Shown here one piece after another: positions 27,323-35,744 of a stretch of DNA of 46,887 nt (position 1 is its first letter; each line of letters opens with the position of its first letter). The translations under genes were made by a program, and so were the position numbers. Source of the DNA: Bacillota bacterium (GTDB taxonomy: Bacteria > Bacillota > Clostridia > Lachnospirales > Lachnospiraceae); NCBI GenBank assembly GCA_023391695.1, contig JAEWAK010000055.1, positions 1-46,887 of the forward strand, read 5' to 3'. The notes beneath the pieces were generated by a model. The model searched no databases, was not told the DNA's origin, and worked only from the letters and a program-made list of their open reading frames with translations.

Positions 27323-27418
27323 CATTTTCAGAGACTGTCAATTGGTTACCTTAATATCTTTCCCGATTTTTTATAAAACATGTAAAATGAGTCTTATATA
27401 ACAATCGCCCAAACTAAG

Positions 27419-27576
27419 GCGTGTCTGAAAACTCATTGCACCGTTCTGAACGCCCCACTTTCTGGTATTCTGCGTCGCAATTTTGGGAAAGTAGACCCGC
27501 TACGCCCCCAAAATCGCTCCTTGTCTCCCACAAAGTGAAACATTCAGCTCGGTACAAGCAGTCTTCAGACAGACCC
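27419..27576 (+). mobile_element. MITE-like element, copy 2, with 16-bp terminal inverted repeats
   Basis: The ends GGCGTGTCTGAAAACT (27419-27434) and AGTCTTCAGACAGACC (27561-27576) are inverted repeats with 3 mismatches. The interior has no ORF and matches copy 1 at 20068-20215 in the opposite orientation. About 158 bp, non-autonomous. No transposase with such ends is in the window. Confidence 0.65.
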
Positions 27577-27800
27577 TAGAAAATATAATCAAAAAATTAA
27601 CCGGATTGTTTGTAAATTGGTTCAGTTACAGCGGCTCTCACGAACAAATGTATATATTTATTTATACCCCGCAAAACGTAATTTTATTGTTACAACTTAT
27701 TTCAATCTGTTCTTAACTATATTATAATGGAAGTATAATATTGGTAATCAGGTTACATTAACAAATTTCCAAAGTACTTATTGACTGCAAGGAGGATATC

Positions 27801-28913
27801 ATGAAAAAAAGAGCTTTTGGTAAAACAGGTTTAAAAACTTCCGTTTTAGGGTTCGGGGGATTTCATTTGTTAGAAATACCCGTGACGGAAGCGGAATACT
27901 TATTAAACCAATATCTGGATGCAGGCGGCAATTATATTGAAACGGCTGCCAGCTATGGAAACGGTGAATCCGAACGTAAAATCGGACATAGTGTCTCACA
28001 CAGAAGGAAGGATTTTATACTGGCTACAAAAACCGGGGAACGAACCGGGGAAAAATGTCTTAACTCCCTGGAGAGGAGCCTTAAAAATCTTCGTACCGAT
28101 CATGTGGACTTATTTATTATGCATGCGGTCGGGACTATGACGGAACTGGATACGATCCTGGCCCCAAATGGTGCTTTGGAAGGAGCACTTAAAGCCAAAA
28201 AAGAAGGCAAAATCAAAAATATCGGTATATCCATGCACGGCCAACCCGATGTATTGATCCGGGCATTAAAGGAATATCCCTTTGACGCGGTAATGACTAC
28301 CATTAATTATTACGACCATTTCAATTATCCGGAAATACAAAACGAATTGTTGCCTTTGGCTTTGGAGAAAGAAACGGCAGTCATCCTTATGAAACCTATT
28401 GCGGACGGCTTATTGTGGCGTTCTGCCGCCAACGGTTTCCGTTATGCCTTAAGCCAGCCGGTTTCCGTTGTAGTTACGGGAATTAATACCCGTGAAATGC
28501 TGGAGACCGATTTAAAGTATATACAGGATTTTAAACCCATGACAGAGGCAGAAATAGAAAAACTCTATAAAGAGGCTCCTGAATTAGGTGATTATGTGTG
28601 CAGACAGTGCGGCGAATGTGTCCCATGTCCGGAAGGCCTTCCGATCCCTGCTATCTTTCAATGCGAAGGTTATTTTGACAGGCAGATGGGAAATGGCACG
28701 GTTGCCAACGCCTCCGATTATGCCTTAAAAGAAAGACTGCGTTTCTGGTTCGGCAACAAGGAGCAGGCTCTTAGGGCTTATTCCAAACTGGAGATAAAGG
28801 CTGACAAATGTACAAAATGTGGTGTCTGTATGCCAAAATGTCCTTACGGAATCGATATTATCCGTAAATTATCCATTGTGGATTATAAGCTGGAAAGCCG
28901 GGATATTTATTAA
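27801..28913 (+). CDS. Aldo/keto reductase with C-terminal 4Fe-4S domain
   Basis: A cytoplasmic oxidoreductase. Residues 1-255 form an AKR barrel: GKTGLKTSVLGFGGFH, the catalytic region NYIETAASYGNGESE (Tyr; the usual Asp is Glu here), Lys in ATKTGER and His in LFIMHAV. The C-terminus carries a CRQCGECVPCPEG block and a ferredoxin-type CTKCGVCMPKCPYG block, so it likely binds iron-sulfur centres. This AKR-ferredoxin fusion is common in anaerobes. An AAGGAGG site precedes the start. It is a single gene; the substrate is unknown. Confidence 0.9.
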   Translation: MKKRAFGKTGLKTSVLGFGGFHLLEIPVTEAEYLLNQYLDAGGNYIETAASYGNGESERKIGHSVSHRRKDFILATKTGERTGEKCLNSLERSLKNLRTDHVDLFIMHAVGTMTELDTILAPNGALEGALKAKKEGKIKNIGISMHGQPDVLIRALKEYPFDAVMTTINYYDHFNYPEIQNELLPLALEKETAVILMKPIADGLLWRSAANGFRYALSQPVSVVVTGINTREMLETDLKYIQDFKPMTEAEIEKLYKEAPELGDYVCRQCGECVPCPEGLPIPAIFQCEGYFDRQMGNGTVANASDYALKERLRFWFGNKEQALRAYSKLEIKADKCTKCGVCMPKCPYGIDIIRKLSIVDYKLESRDIY

Positions 28914-28954
28914 TTGTTTTTTGATTGTTTTTGATTGTTTTTTGATTGTTTTGA
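28914..28954. repeat. Four tandem copies of TTGTTTTTTGA (9-11 bp)
   Basis: Units at 28914, 28925, 28935 and 28946 differ only in the length of the T-run. The array begins directly after the stop codon of the aldo/keto reductase. It may provide T-tracts for termination or be a slippage product. Confidence 0.75.
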
Positions 28955-29146
28955 TTTGATATATTGTTCCACCTTGATATGAACTAAAGGGCTAAACCTG
29001 TTACCCTGTAAAACTGTATCCGGTTGTATAACCAAAACCAAAGGGATTGCTGCGGTCGCTTGCGGCACAATTCCAAACACCAAAATGTTTTTTTCTGCCC
29101 GGTGGACTTTTAATCTTAAAGGATACAATTTTCTTAGAAATTAAAA
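28955..29146. other. Gap between the tandem repeat and the kinase terminator
   Basis: A minus-strand frame of about 58 codons crosses this gap into the tandem repeat, but it has no ribosome binding site or known domain. I do not call a gene here. No other structure was seen. Confidence 0.3.
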
Positions 29147-29191
29147 ATGGGTGAATCATTTACCAGTTTTTCCGGTAAATAATTCACCCAT
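29147..29191 (-). terminator. Terminator of the APH-type kinase gene
   Basis: Arms of 18 bp (ATGGGTGAATCATTTACC and its complement with one mismatch) at 29147-29164 and 29174-29191, followed by a T-rich stretch on the minus strand. It lies about 85 bp after the kinase stop. Confidence 0.75.
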
Positions 29192-29276
29192 GTCTTTATT
29201 TCCTGAAATAATTCAAATAATCAATAATCTTAACAGATAAGTTTTCTGACTTTAACTTTACCTTATATATTTCAAG

Positions 29277-30170
29277 TTAAATTCGGATATTTTCTTTCCT
29301 CTCACTGAGCCAGACCAGCATATCTGCTGCATTCTCTGCAAGCTCCGGTTTATTCTCATTGGTGAAATACGCAGTAAAAAGCAGCTCAATGGAAACCATA
29401 ATAACAGGGACTGCTTTTTTCTCATCATCTGTTAAAGGAATTACAGTCTGATAACCTGCCGCCATGTTATGTAAAATTTCAAACCACTTGCCTGACTTTT
29501 CAGAATCAGAAGTGTTACCGATAAGCAGGCCCAAAGCCATATAACATAAATCAAAAATACGGATATCGATCCGGCTTAAATCAAAATCAATATATCCCGT
29601 TAAAATCCGGTTCCCGAATAGCAGATTGCCCGGATGGATATCTCTGTGGATTAACTGCCGTGGCAGCTTAGGATATATCACTTCCAGGCTTATAATAATT
29701 TCTTCCAAAATCTCCGCCGGTATAAGACTGATCTTTTTGTCTTTAAAAGTCTCCCTGACCCATCCTGTAATTTCTTCAAAGAAACTATTCTCATGGCAGG
29801 AAATCCTCTCCTGGCAGTTAAGGAAAGCTTTATGGAGCCTTCCTAAAACCTCACCGAAAGTGAAGGCAGTCTCCTTAAATTTCGGATTATATATATCGGT
29901 AATATGTTCTCCGTTAATCTTTTTGCTTAAGAAATAATAGTCTTTATCAATTACAACATAATCCGTTCCATCCTTGGTTTTCATAATTTCAGCAACCGGA
30001 ATATTTTGTTCTGCCAATGCTTTGATCAGAGTCAGATTATTTTTCAGGGAATTTAAATCACTGCCGGTCTTTAGTACATATTTGTCCCCTACCTGCCAGG
30101 CAGTGGAATATATCTGCTTAACTGTTTCATCCGTTATATTCCAGTTTGATAAGATCTGATCCAATTCCAT
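29277..30170 (-). CDS. Aminoglycoside phosphotransferase-family kinase (APH/choline-kinase fold)
   Basis: A 297-residue small-molecule kinase. The N-lobe has the ATP-binding Lys region (WQVGDKYVLKTG). The catalytic loop is LIHRDIHPGNLLFG and the metal-binding DFD follows in YIDFDLS. This group includes homoserine-, choline- and antibiotic-type kinases, so resistance should not be assumed. The frame opens at 30203; ATG 30170 has an AGGAGGG site. It is about 100 bp downstream of the DUF1848 gene on the same strand, and may be in one operon with it. Confidence 0.8.
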   Translation of the reverse strand: MELDQILSNWNITDETVKQIYSTAWQVGDKYVLKTGSDLNSLKNNLTLIKALAEQNIPVAEIMKTKDGTDYVVIDKDYYFLSKKINGEHITDIYNPKFKETAFTFGEVLGRLHKAFLNCQERISCHENSFFEEITGWVRETFKDKKISLIPAEILEEIIISLEVIYPKLPRQLIHRDIHPGNLLFGNRILTGYIDFDLSRIDIRIFDLCYMALGLLIGNTSDSEKSGKWFEILHNMAAGYQTVIPLTDDEKKAVPVIMVSIELLFTAYFTNENKPELAENAADMLVWLSERKENIRI

Positions 30171-30272
30171 TCGTTTCCCTCCTGTTTCCGCTACTACGTT
30201 CATTAAAAAATCTGTGCCTAGTTCCGGGAATGATTTTTATAGCCGGTATTGGACAAATGCAGCAGCCATTAT

Positions 30273-31223
30273 CTATTTGATATCTGACCACAGATTATAA
30301 TTATAATTTTTAAAAGACTTCATTTTCTTTTCCGTTACTTTTTCATCCGGATTAACCGTACCGATTAAGATACCGGAAGCGGGATTATGTTTTAAACTAT
30401 TATTTTCCACTGCTGCAAAACCAACATTGGCATAACAGTAAACACAGCCGTGCCTGCAGGTATTATATGCCCCGATATCGATACTCTGCATACACCTGCA
30501 GCCCTCTCTCTGATTCTTTTCCGCTTTCACTTCCAAGCTGCAGCCGCAGATTCTTTCAATAACCGTTTGGTCAATGCAACTGGCCGGCCCTACTCCATAT
30601 TCGGATAAATCCGCCCTTTCACAGCAGGCTTTAAGCTCTATGCCGTATCTGACTGCAATCCCCGAAAAACCGGAGGCAAGGGCTATCATCTCTTCTCCCG
30701 TTATTTCTCTTAATACCATGTTCTTAACGGTTCTGCTGAGCTTGGAATAGATATCCACAAAACTGATGTTGCAGACATTGGTATAACGCTTAAGTCTGCC
30801 GCACAGGTATTCAAACCATTCCAGATGGTATTCTGCGGTCACCTTATCATTTAAGATAATCGGATCATACCGCCAGATTACTTTATCTTTCCCTATTTTT
30901 TCGGAAAGCTCAATAAAGGTATCTATAATCCTTTCTTTCTCCCTTAAATAAGGTTCAATTTCCCTGTCATAAGGCGTCAGGGTAAATTGGAAATAATACC
31001 GGTAACCCAAATCATCCACAGACTTTAGCTTACCCATTATATTTTTAGCGTCCTTTGTCCAGAATACGATACAATCCACCACCTCCGGTGAAAGCATGAT
31101 TTTGCTAACCTGTGCATGATTCATCGGATTCCTGGTCAATACATATCCGGCCTTTAAACGGTTCATAAACCATTCGGAATAAAATGCCGGAATATCGGTT
31201 CTGCGTGATGCACTTATAATCAT
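30273..31223 (-). CDS. DUF1848-family protein
   Basis: A 316-residue protein with the DUF1848 start MIISASRRTDIPAFYSEWF, then RNPMN and VFWTKDAKNI. The C-terminal part has a Cys-rich block: GCRCMQSIDIGAYNTC, then RHGCVYCYAN, similar in spacing to iron-sulfur ligands of radical-SAM-like proteins. The family is common in anaerobic Firmicutes and has no settled function. It has a GAGG ribosome site at a normal distance. Confidence 0.88.
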   Translation of the reverse strand: MIISASRRTDIPAFYSEWFMNRLKAGYVLTRNPMNHAQVSKIMLSPEVVDCIVFWTKDAKNIMGKLKSVDDLGYRYYFQFTLTPYDREIEPYLREKERIIDTFIELSEKIGKDKVIWRYDPIILNDKVTAEYHLEWFEYLCGRLKRYTNVCNISFVDIYSKLSRTVKNMVLREITGEEMIALASGFSGIAVRYGIELKACCERADLSEYGVGPASCIDQTVIERICGCSLEVKAEKNQREGCRCMQSIDIGAYNTCRHGCVYCYANVGFAAVENNSLKHNPASGILIGTVNPDEKVTEKKMKSFKNYNYNLWSDIK

Positions 31224-31274
31224 AATACCTCTTTTCTAAAACCATTCCTGATTAAACCAAAAATGATAGCTTCT

Positions 31275-31330
31275 GTGGGGCTCCGATCTCCACTGAAAAG
31301 TTAAGTCTAACTTCTGCCGGTCAGTCCGGA
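31275..31330. repeat. Dispersed ~55-bp repeat, copy A
   Basis: The stretch ending CTCCACTGAAAAGTTAAGTC-TAACTTCTGCCGGTC resembles 31930-31983 (about 75% by eye over its second half). The motif contains a small dyad TTAAGTC/GACTTAA-like core. It sits between the DUF1848 and small membrane protein genes. Origin unknown. Confidence 0.5.
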
Positions 31331-31347
31331 GGTACTTCTTGGATTGG

Positions 31348-31539
31348 TCAAATCTTAAAAATCAGAAACACCGACACCAGTATTAATATAATTCCCCCCA
31401 CCCGGTACAGAATTAAGGATGCTTCGCCAGGCTCCGCATCACTACGAAATTTCCACCAGTTAGAAAGATACCAGGAGGTTCTGGGAGATATGGTTCCAAT
31501 AAAACCTAAAATCATAAATACAATTATAAAAATCCACAT
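31348..31539 (-). CDS. Small membrane protein (63 aa, DUF6199-like)
   Basis: Starts MWIFIIVFMILGF and ends with a second hydrophobic segment (GGIILILVSVFLIFKI); between them lies SPRTSWYLSNWWKFRSDAEPGEASL. Two membrane helices with a short loop match the DUF6199 pattern. The frame opens at 31581, but ATG 31539 has an AAGGGGAA site. Function unknown. Confidence 0.65.
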   Translation of the reverse strand: MWIFIIVFMILGFIGTISPRTSWYLSNWWKFRSDAEPGEASLILYRVGGIILILVSVFLIFKI

Positions 31540-31655
31540 AATATAATTCCCCTTTTTAAAGTACATAAGGAGCTGCTGCAAAATAGGTCCAAATTAAAGC
31601 TTTTGGTGATTACTTCCCAATTTTTACAAGAGTAAATAAATCTATTTATCAACAG

Positions 31656-31751
31656 CTCAGCAGTAATTATTTTGCCCTTAGCCGGTAAAGCCCGCTTCTC
31701 TTCTTCCGTCATTTTTGTAACATTCAGTTCATAGACAAAATTACCGGACAT
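31656..31751 (-). pseudogene. Alpha-galactosidase (GH36)-like C-terminal remnant
   Basis: The minus-strand frame reads AMSGNFVYELNVTKMTEEEK, close to the late GH36 alpha-galactosidase motif (MSGxFGYELDLTKLTEEEK). An in-frame stop lies just upstream and the rest of the enzyme is missing. Downstream the frame drifts into unrelated sequence. Confidence 0.45.
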
Positions 31752-31929
31752 GGCACATCATAAACAGCTCCTGTCTTATTACGATACTGAATAGATTTAG
31801 CTTAATTTTAACTTTATTCTTTTCGTTACACAATGTAGTATTTTATATAATATAAAATCAAAGCGGATATTCGCATTCTGCTTTGACATATGCTGATAAC
31901 TTGTTACGCAGCCAGGCTGCTATTTCATT

Positions 31930-31983
31930 GTGGTTCCCCACCTCCACTAATAGTTTTAAGTCTGACTTCCGCCGGGCGGGACA
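31930..31983. repeat. Dispersed ~55-bp repeat, copy B
   Basis: CTCCACTAATAGTTTTAAGT-CTGACTTCCGCCGGGC corresponds to copy A at 31275-31330. It lies in the 263-bp gap between the alpha-galactosidase relic and the carboxypeptidase gene, which otherwise shows no clear feature. Confidence 0.5.
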
Positions 31984-32014
31984 CTTACTTGTAAGTTAAA
32001 TATAGAAAAAAGAT

Positions 32015-33196
32015 TTATCGTTTTACATCCACGATCTGATTATAGATATAAAATGCGTCTTCAATATTGAATTGATCCGTATTGTGATTTCCTTTTGCCC
32101 CGGCGGTAATCAAAATATAATCCGTACCGCCGACATACGCCAGGCTGGCCAGGCAAAGCCCTGCTTCGTCCGTATAACCTGTTTTTCCGCCTAATATCTG
32201 ACCGCCCGGTATATCGGTATGATCCATAGCGTTAAACATGGTACTGGAAACAGTAAACCCTTGCGGATGTTTATTGGTTGGTTTTATACTGTAACGGCTG
32301 CTGGTAAATATATTACGGAATCTATCATTTTGAAGTGCATATTTTAACAGGACCGCCATATCATTTACCGTAGTATAATGCTGTTCATCATGTAAACCTG
32401 TGGAATTGCGGAATTGAGTATCCATCATTCCCAATTCCTCCGCCTTTTCATTCATAAGTACGGTAAAGTCTCTTTCAGAACCTGCCACCTGTTCTGCAAG
32501 GGCTAAACAACATTCTGCTCCTGAGGGCAGCAAAATGCCATAAAGCAAATCCATAACCGCTGCCTCTTCTCCGGGTTCAAACCCGGCCATGGAAGCACCT
32601 TTGGCATACAGATCATAAAATATGGCTGACGGGAGTATAATTTTTTTATTTAAATCCGGTATATTTTCAATTACCAGGATTGCAGTCATAATTTTAGTCA
32701 TGGATGCGGGAAATACTCTTTTGTCCGCATCGTTCTCAGCAATAACAGTTCCCTTTCCCTTATCCAGTTCCATTAAAATAGCATTGGGGCTGTTAATATA
32801 CTTCATATCAATATCCATACCGTATAAATCTATCTCATTTAGTCCGGATGCATTATCTGACGCTTGCATATTACCTGAATTCCGCTTATCTTCCGGCTCA
32901 TATTCAACCGCAGTACCCTGATTAACATCGGATTTATTCTTTTGCTTCACTTCCTCTCTATTACCCGAAGCTGATTCATCCTCCGTGTTCTGAAGCCGGT
33001 CATAGATTGGTTTTTCTTCACTTAAGAAAGGATCAGCCAGCTTTTTTGCGGCCAGTTTCAGATTATAGTCCGACAAGATAATTGTAATTAATCCGGCCAA
33101 AAGAAAAATTCCCGTTATAAGTGAAGTATAAATCCTGATATAGAGGATTATCCGCTTTCTTTTTCTTCTGTTTCTCTTTATTTCTTCCCTATTCAT
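32015..33196 (-). CDS. Penicillin-binding-protein-type D-alanyl-D-alanine carboxypeptidase
   Basis: A serine carboxypeptidase (peptidase S11) that removes the terminal D-Ala of peptidoglycan stems. It has an N-terminal basic segment and membrane anchor (about 15-45), a Glu/Asn/Asp-rich linker, then the catalytic domain. SxxK is ASMTK, and KTG lies in LGGKTGYTDEAG. The second motif reads LPSGAECC, so the Asn of the usual SxN is Ala. The frame opens at 33211; ATG 33196 has GGAGG eight bases upstream. It is 180 bp downstream of the VanS-like gene with its own promoter region and a candidate VanR box. VanD-type clusters use a PBP-type VanY, so a similar role is possible (inference). Confidence 0.85.
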   Translation of the reverse strand: MNREEIKRNRRKRKRIILYIRIYTSLITGIFLLAGLITIILSDYNLKLAAKKLADPFLSEEKPIYDRLQNTEDESASGNREEVKQKNKSDVNQGTAVEYEPEDKRNSGNMQASDNASGLNEIDLYGMDIDMKYINSPNAILMELDKGKGTVIAENDADKRVFPASMTKIMTAILVIENIPDLNKKIILPSAIFYDLYAKGASMAGFEPGEEAAVMDLLYGILLPSGAECCLALAEQVAGSERDFTVLMNEKAEELGMMDTQFRNSTGLHDEQHYTTVNDMAVLLKYALQNDRFRNIFTSSRYSIKPTNKHPQGFTVSSTMFNAMDHTDIPGGQILGGKTGYTDEAGLCLASLAYVGGTDYILITAGAKGNHNTDQFNIEDAFYIYNQIVDVKR

Positions 33197-33340
33197 TATC
33201 AATTCCTCCATTTAGTCAAATCAGATATTCGCGTTCCGCTTTGCTGTATCACATAACCCCGAAACTTAAAAACAGCCCGGCCCGGCAATTTTTATTTTAC
33301 CGAGTTCGAGCTGTTAAGATTTTAATATCAAATTGTTTAA

Positions 33341-33360
33341 ATATTAAGAAAAGATAAAGA
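33341..33360 (-). promoter_or_regulatory. Candidate VanR-type box upstream of the carboxypeptidase
   Basis: Plus-strand ATATTAAGA-N7-AAGA: two AAGA half-sites 11 bp apart (one helical turn), the usual spacing for OmpR-family regulators. The same arrangement with the same ATATT prefix occurs upstream of the response-regulator gene at 35296-35315. It lies about 145 bp upstream of the start codon. Confidence 0.5.
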
Positions 33361-33375
33361 AAAGTTGATTTTTTA

Positions 33376-34533
33376 CTAATAAAAAGTATTTGCTACACTA
33401 TTATTCCGGTTTACCGGGAGGGTTACTGTAAAAGTAGTAATACCATTATTGCTTACCGCATTAATTGTACCGCCGTGCAAGGTTATGATTTCTTTCGCTA
33501 TGGCAAGTCCTAAGCCGGCACCGCCGGTATTGGTCATACGTGCACCATCCAGACGGAAAAACTTTTCAAATATTGAATTCAGTTTATCCCCGGGTATGAT
33601 TTTCCCGGTGTTTTCAAAGGAAATAACAATACTATTTTCCCGCCTCCATGCAGTAATATGAATTATGGTATTATCATAACTGTAGGTTACGGCATTTTTT
33701 AAAATATTGTTAAAAACTCTTGCCAGTTTAACGGGATCTCCATATAAAACCATATTTTCATCTGCATGGATAACTGTTTTCTTACCACAGGGGGCAAGTA
33801 AAGGATAAAATTCATCGGTCATTTGAACCAGCATATAATATAAGTCTATATCTTCTTTCTCCAATGTGATATTCTGCAGATTATATCTGGTTATTTCAAA
33901 AAATTCATTGATGAGGCTTTCCAGGCGGTAGGATTTTTCCAAAGTAATCTTTACATACTTCGCACTTTGTTCCGCCGGCATATCGGAAGCTTCCTCCAGT
34001 AAACTTAAATATCCGATGATAGAAGTAAGCGGCGTTCTGATATCATGGGCCAGATACATTACCAGGTCATTTTTACGCTGCTCTGCCAGTTTCGCTTCCT
34101 GTTCCCTTTTTCCCAAAATATATTTACATTGATTTAAGCTTATCTGCAAAAAGCTCATTTCGGGAGATAGGATAATTTCATTTTCAGACTGCTCCGTCAG
34201 GGAATCCAGCCCCCGGCTGATTTCATCAAAATAATGAGTCATAACGGATATAAATATGCGGAGAATAATCCAAAAACCCGCCGCTCCGGCAGCAATAATA
34301 ATAATTTCTTTATTGTTACGAAGGGTATACTGATAAATCGTAAACGCATCTGCATAATCCAATAAAAATTTTCTCTGCAGAAAATCCACGACTGCATTGC
34401 CTAACCGACCTGTGATCAGGGACATAAGAACGGAAAATCCTGCTACGGTACCCAGTGCAACCAATAAAATACGCAAAGATAACTTCTGTTCAAATTTTGC
34501 ATAATCATTTTTCCTTTGCTTTCTACTTATCAA
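33376..34533 (-). CDS. vanS: VanS-like sensor histidine kinase
   Basis: A membrane sensor kinase. Two membrane segments (about 20-45 and 75-95) flank a short external loop. The H-box MYLAHDIRTPLTSIIGYLSL, the N-box NNILKNA and the G-box GGAGLGLAIAKEI are intact. Blocks such as EQRKNDLVMYLAHDI, FFEITRYNLQ and YYMLVQMTDEFYP closely resemble VanA-type VanS (from memory of that protein). The start is TTG at 34533, overlapping the regulator's stop by 11 bp, as expected for translational coupling. The signal may be a glycopeptide or cell-wall stress. Confidence 0.85.
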   Translation of the reverse strand: MISRKQRKNDYAKFEQKLSLRILLVALGTVAGFSVLMSLITGRLGNAVVDFLQRKFLLDYADAFTIYQYTLRNNKEIIIIAAGAAGFWIILRIFISVMTHYFDEISRGLDSLTEQSENEIILSPEMSFLQISLNQCKYILGKREQEAKLAEQRKNDLVMYLAHDIRTPLTSIIGYLSLLEEASDMPAEQSAKYVKITLEKSYRLESLINEFFEITRYNLQNITLEKEDIDLYYMLVQMTDEFYPLLAPCGKKTVIHADENMVLYGDPVKLARVFNNILKNAVTYSYDNTIIHITAWRRENSIVISFENTGKIIPGDKLNSIFEKFFRLDGARMTNTGGAGLGLAIAKEIITLHGGTINAVSNNGITTFTVTLPVNRNNSVANTFY

Positions 34534-35218
34534 TTTTATACCCTACCCCCCATATTGTTTTAATATATTTCGGATTTTCCACAGAGTCATTCATCTTTTC
34601 CCTGATATGCCTGATATGAACTGTGATTGTATTATTACTTTTACTGAAATACTCATCCCTCCAGATTTCGTGGAATAATTCTTCCGCATTGACTACATTA
34701 CCTTTTTTCTGGCAAAGTATCCGCAAAATGGAGAATTCCGTAGGTGTCAGTATTAAGGGTTTTTCATTTAATAAACATTCGTGTGTATCTATATTAAGAA
34801 CCAGGCCGGAATGGATCAGTATATTTTCTTCCTGTTTCATAGCACCGTTATATTTTAAGTACCTCCTGAGCTGCGCTTTCACTCTTGCCACAAGCTCTAA
34901 CGGCCGGAAAGGCTTCGTAATATAATCGTCCGCCCCAAGTGTCAGGCCGGTAATCTTGTCAATTTCTTCATCCTTTGCAGTCAGCATGATAACCGGATAA
35001 TTATATTTCTCCCTGATTTTCTTACAGATAGTAAAGCCATTTATATCTTGCAGCATAATATCCAGAATCGCAAGGTCAATTTTGTTGTTTTCAAGAAATT
35101 CCAGCGCTTCTTTGGCAGAGTAGTATTTATACACGATATAATTTTCACTTTTTAGATATAATTCCAGTAAATCAGCTATTTCCTGTTCATCATCAACAAT
35201 TAAGATTCTGCCTTCCAT
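34523..35218 (-). CDS. vanR: VanR-like OmpR-family response regulator
   Basis: A two-domain regulator. The receiver domain has IVDDEQEIADLLELYL, phosphoacceptor Asp in LAILDIML, and the Lys in ITKPFRPLELVARVKAQL. The DNA-binding winged helix includes LTPTEFSILRILC, FHEIWRDEYFSKSNNTITV and YIKTIWGVGYKI. The identity with VanA-type VanR is high by eye across the whole length. First gene of the minus-strand unit; vanS overlaps its end. It likely activates itself and the carboxypeptidase through the shared box. No vanH, vanA or vanX is present, so glycopeptide resistance of the classical kind is not expected from this locus alone. Confidence 0.88.
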   Translation of the reverse strand: MEGRILIVDDEQEIADLLELYLKSENYIVYKYYSAKEALEFLENNKIDLAILDIMLQDINGFTICKKIREKYNYPVIMLTAKDEEIDKITGLTLGADDYITKPFRPLELVARVKAQLRRYLKYNGAMKQEENILIHSGLVLNIDTHECLLNEKPLILTPTEFSILRILCQKKGNVVNAEELFHEIWRDEYFSKSNNTITVHIRHIREKMNDSVENPKYIKTIWGVGYKIDK

Positions 35219-35295
35219 CGGACCACCTCTTTTTTCAATATTAATTAAATCTTAACAGATATTTAAAACAGACATCTTAGGAAATTGTTGCTAAT

Positions 35296-35315
35296 ATATT
35301 AAGATTTTCATAAGA
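35296..35315 (-). promoter_or_regulatory. Candidate VanR-type box upstream of vanR
   Basis: ATATTAAGA-N7-AAGA on the plus strand, the same pattern and spacing as at 33341-33360. It lies about 80 bp upstream of the vanR start codon. Confidence 0.5.
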
Positions 35316-35744
35316 TTATGAAGGGCAGGCTACTGCCACTAAACCTGTCCTTTTCATTCATTATCCTTATTTTCTATGACACCGGTAAGTTTTATACTCA
35401 CTAAAGTTAAAATAATTTTTTTACCGATATCGTACTTGTTAATGGAACTTGTTAATGGTATCAGCTGAAATCAGCATATGGATTACCTGTTATAAAATGA
35501 ATATTTTGGAATAGAAGCAAATTTGTGAAACTATCAGATATAAGTAATCAATATACGGGATATTGTTATCTGACTATTCCGATAGTAACTTTTGATATGG
35601 AAGTTTAGATCAATAAATTTTAAACGGTTAATAATATACTAAAATTTTTAGCGAAGTGTAGAAATGTGTGTTTATTTAAATAATTTTAGAGGCGGAAAAG
35701 TTTATACTGATCTTATGACATCAGAATCAAAACATAAGAGTTAA
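35316..35744. other. Intergenic stretch with no recognised feature
   Basis: About 430 bp of AT-rich sequence without an ORF of note, repeat or strong hairpin that I can support. Only a short imperfect repeat (TTGTTAATGG-like) near 35440-35460 was seen. Confidence 0.5.

Noticed and set aside
29277..30170. Aminoglycoside resistance gene
   Set aside because: The APH fold is shared by many metabolic kinases and no resistance-specific motif was seen.
32015..35218. Functional glycopeptide-resistance cluster
   Set aside because: vanH, D-Ala-D-Lac/Ser ligase and vanX are all absent from the window; only regulators and a carboxypeptidase are present.
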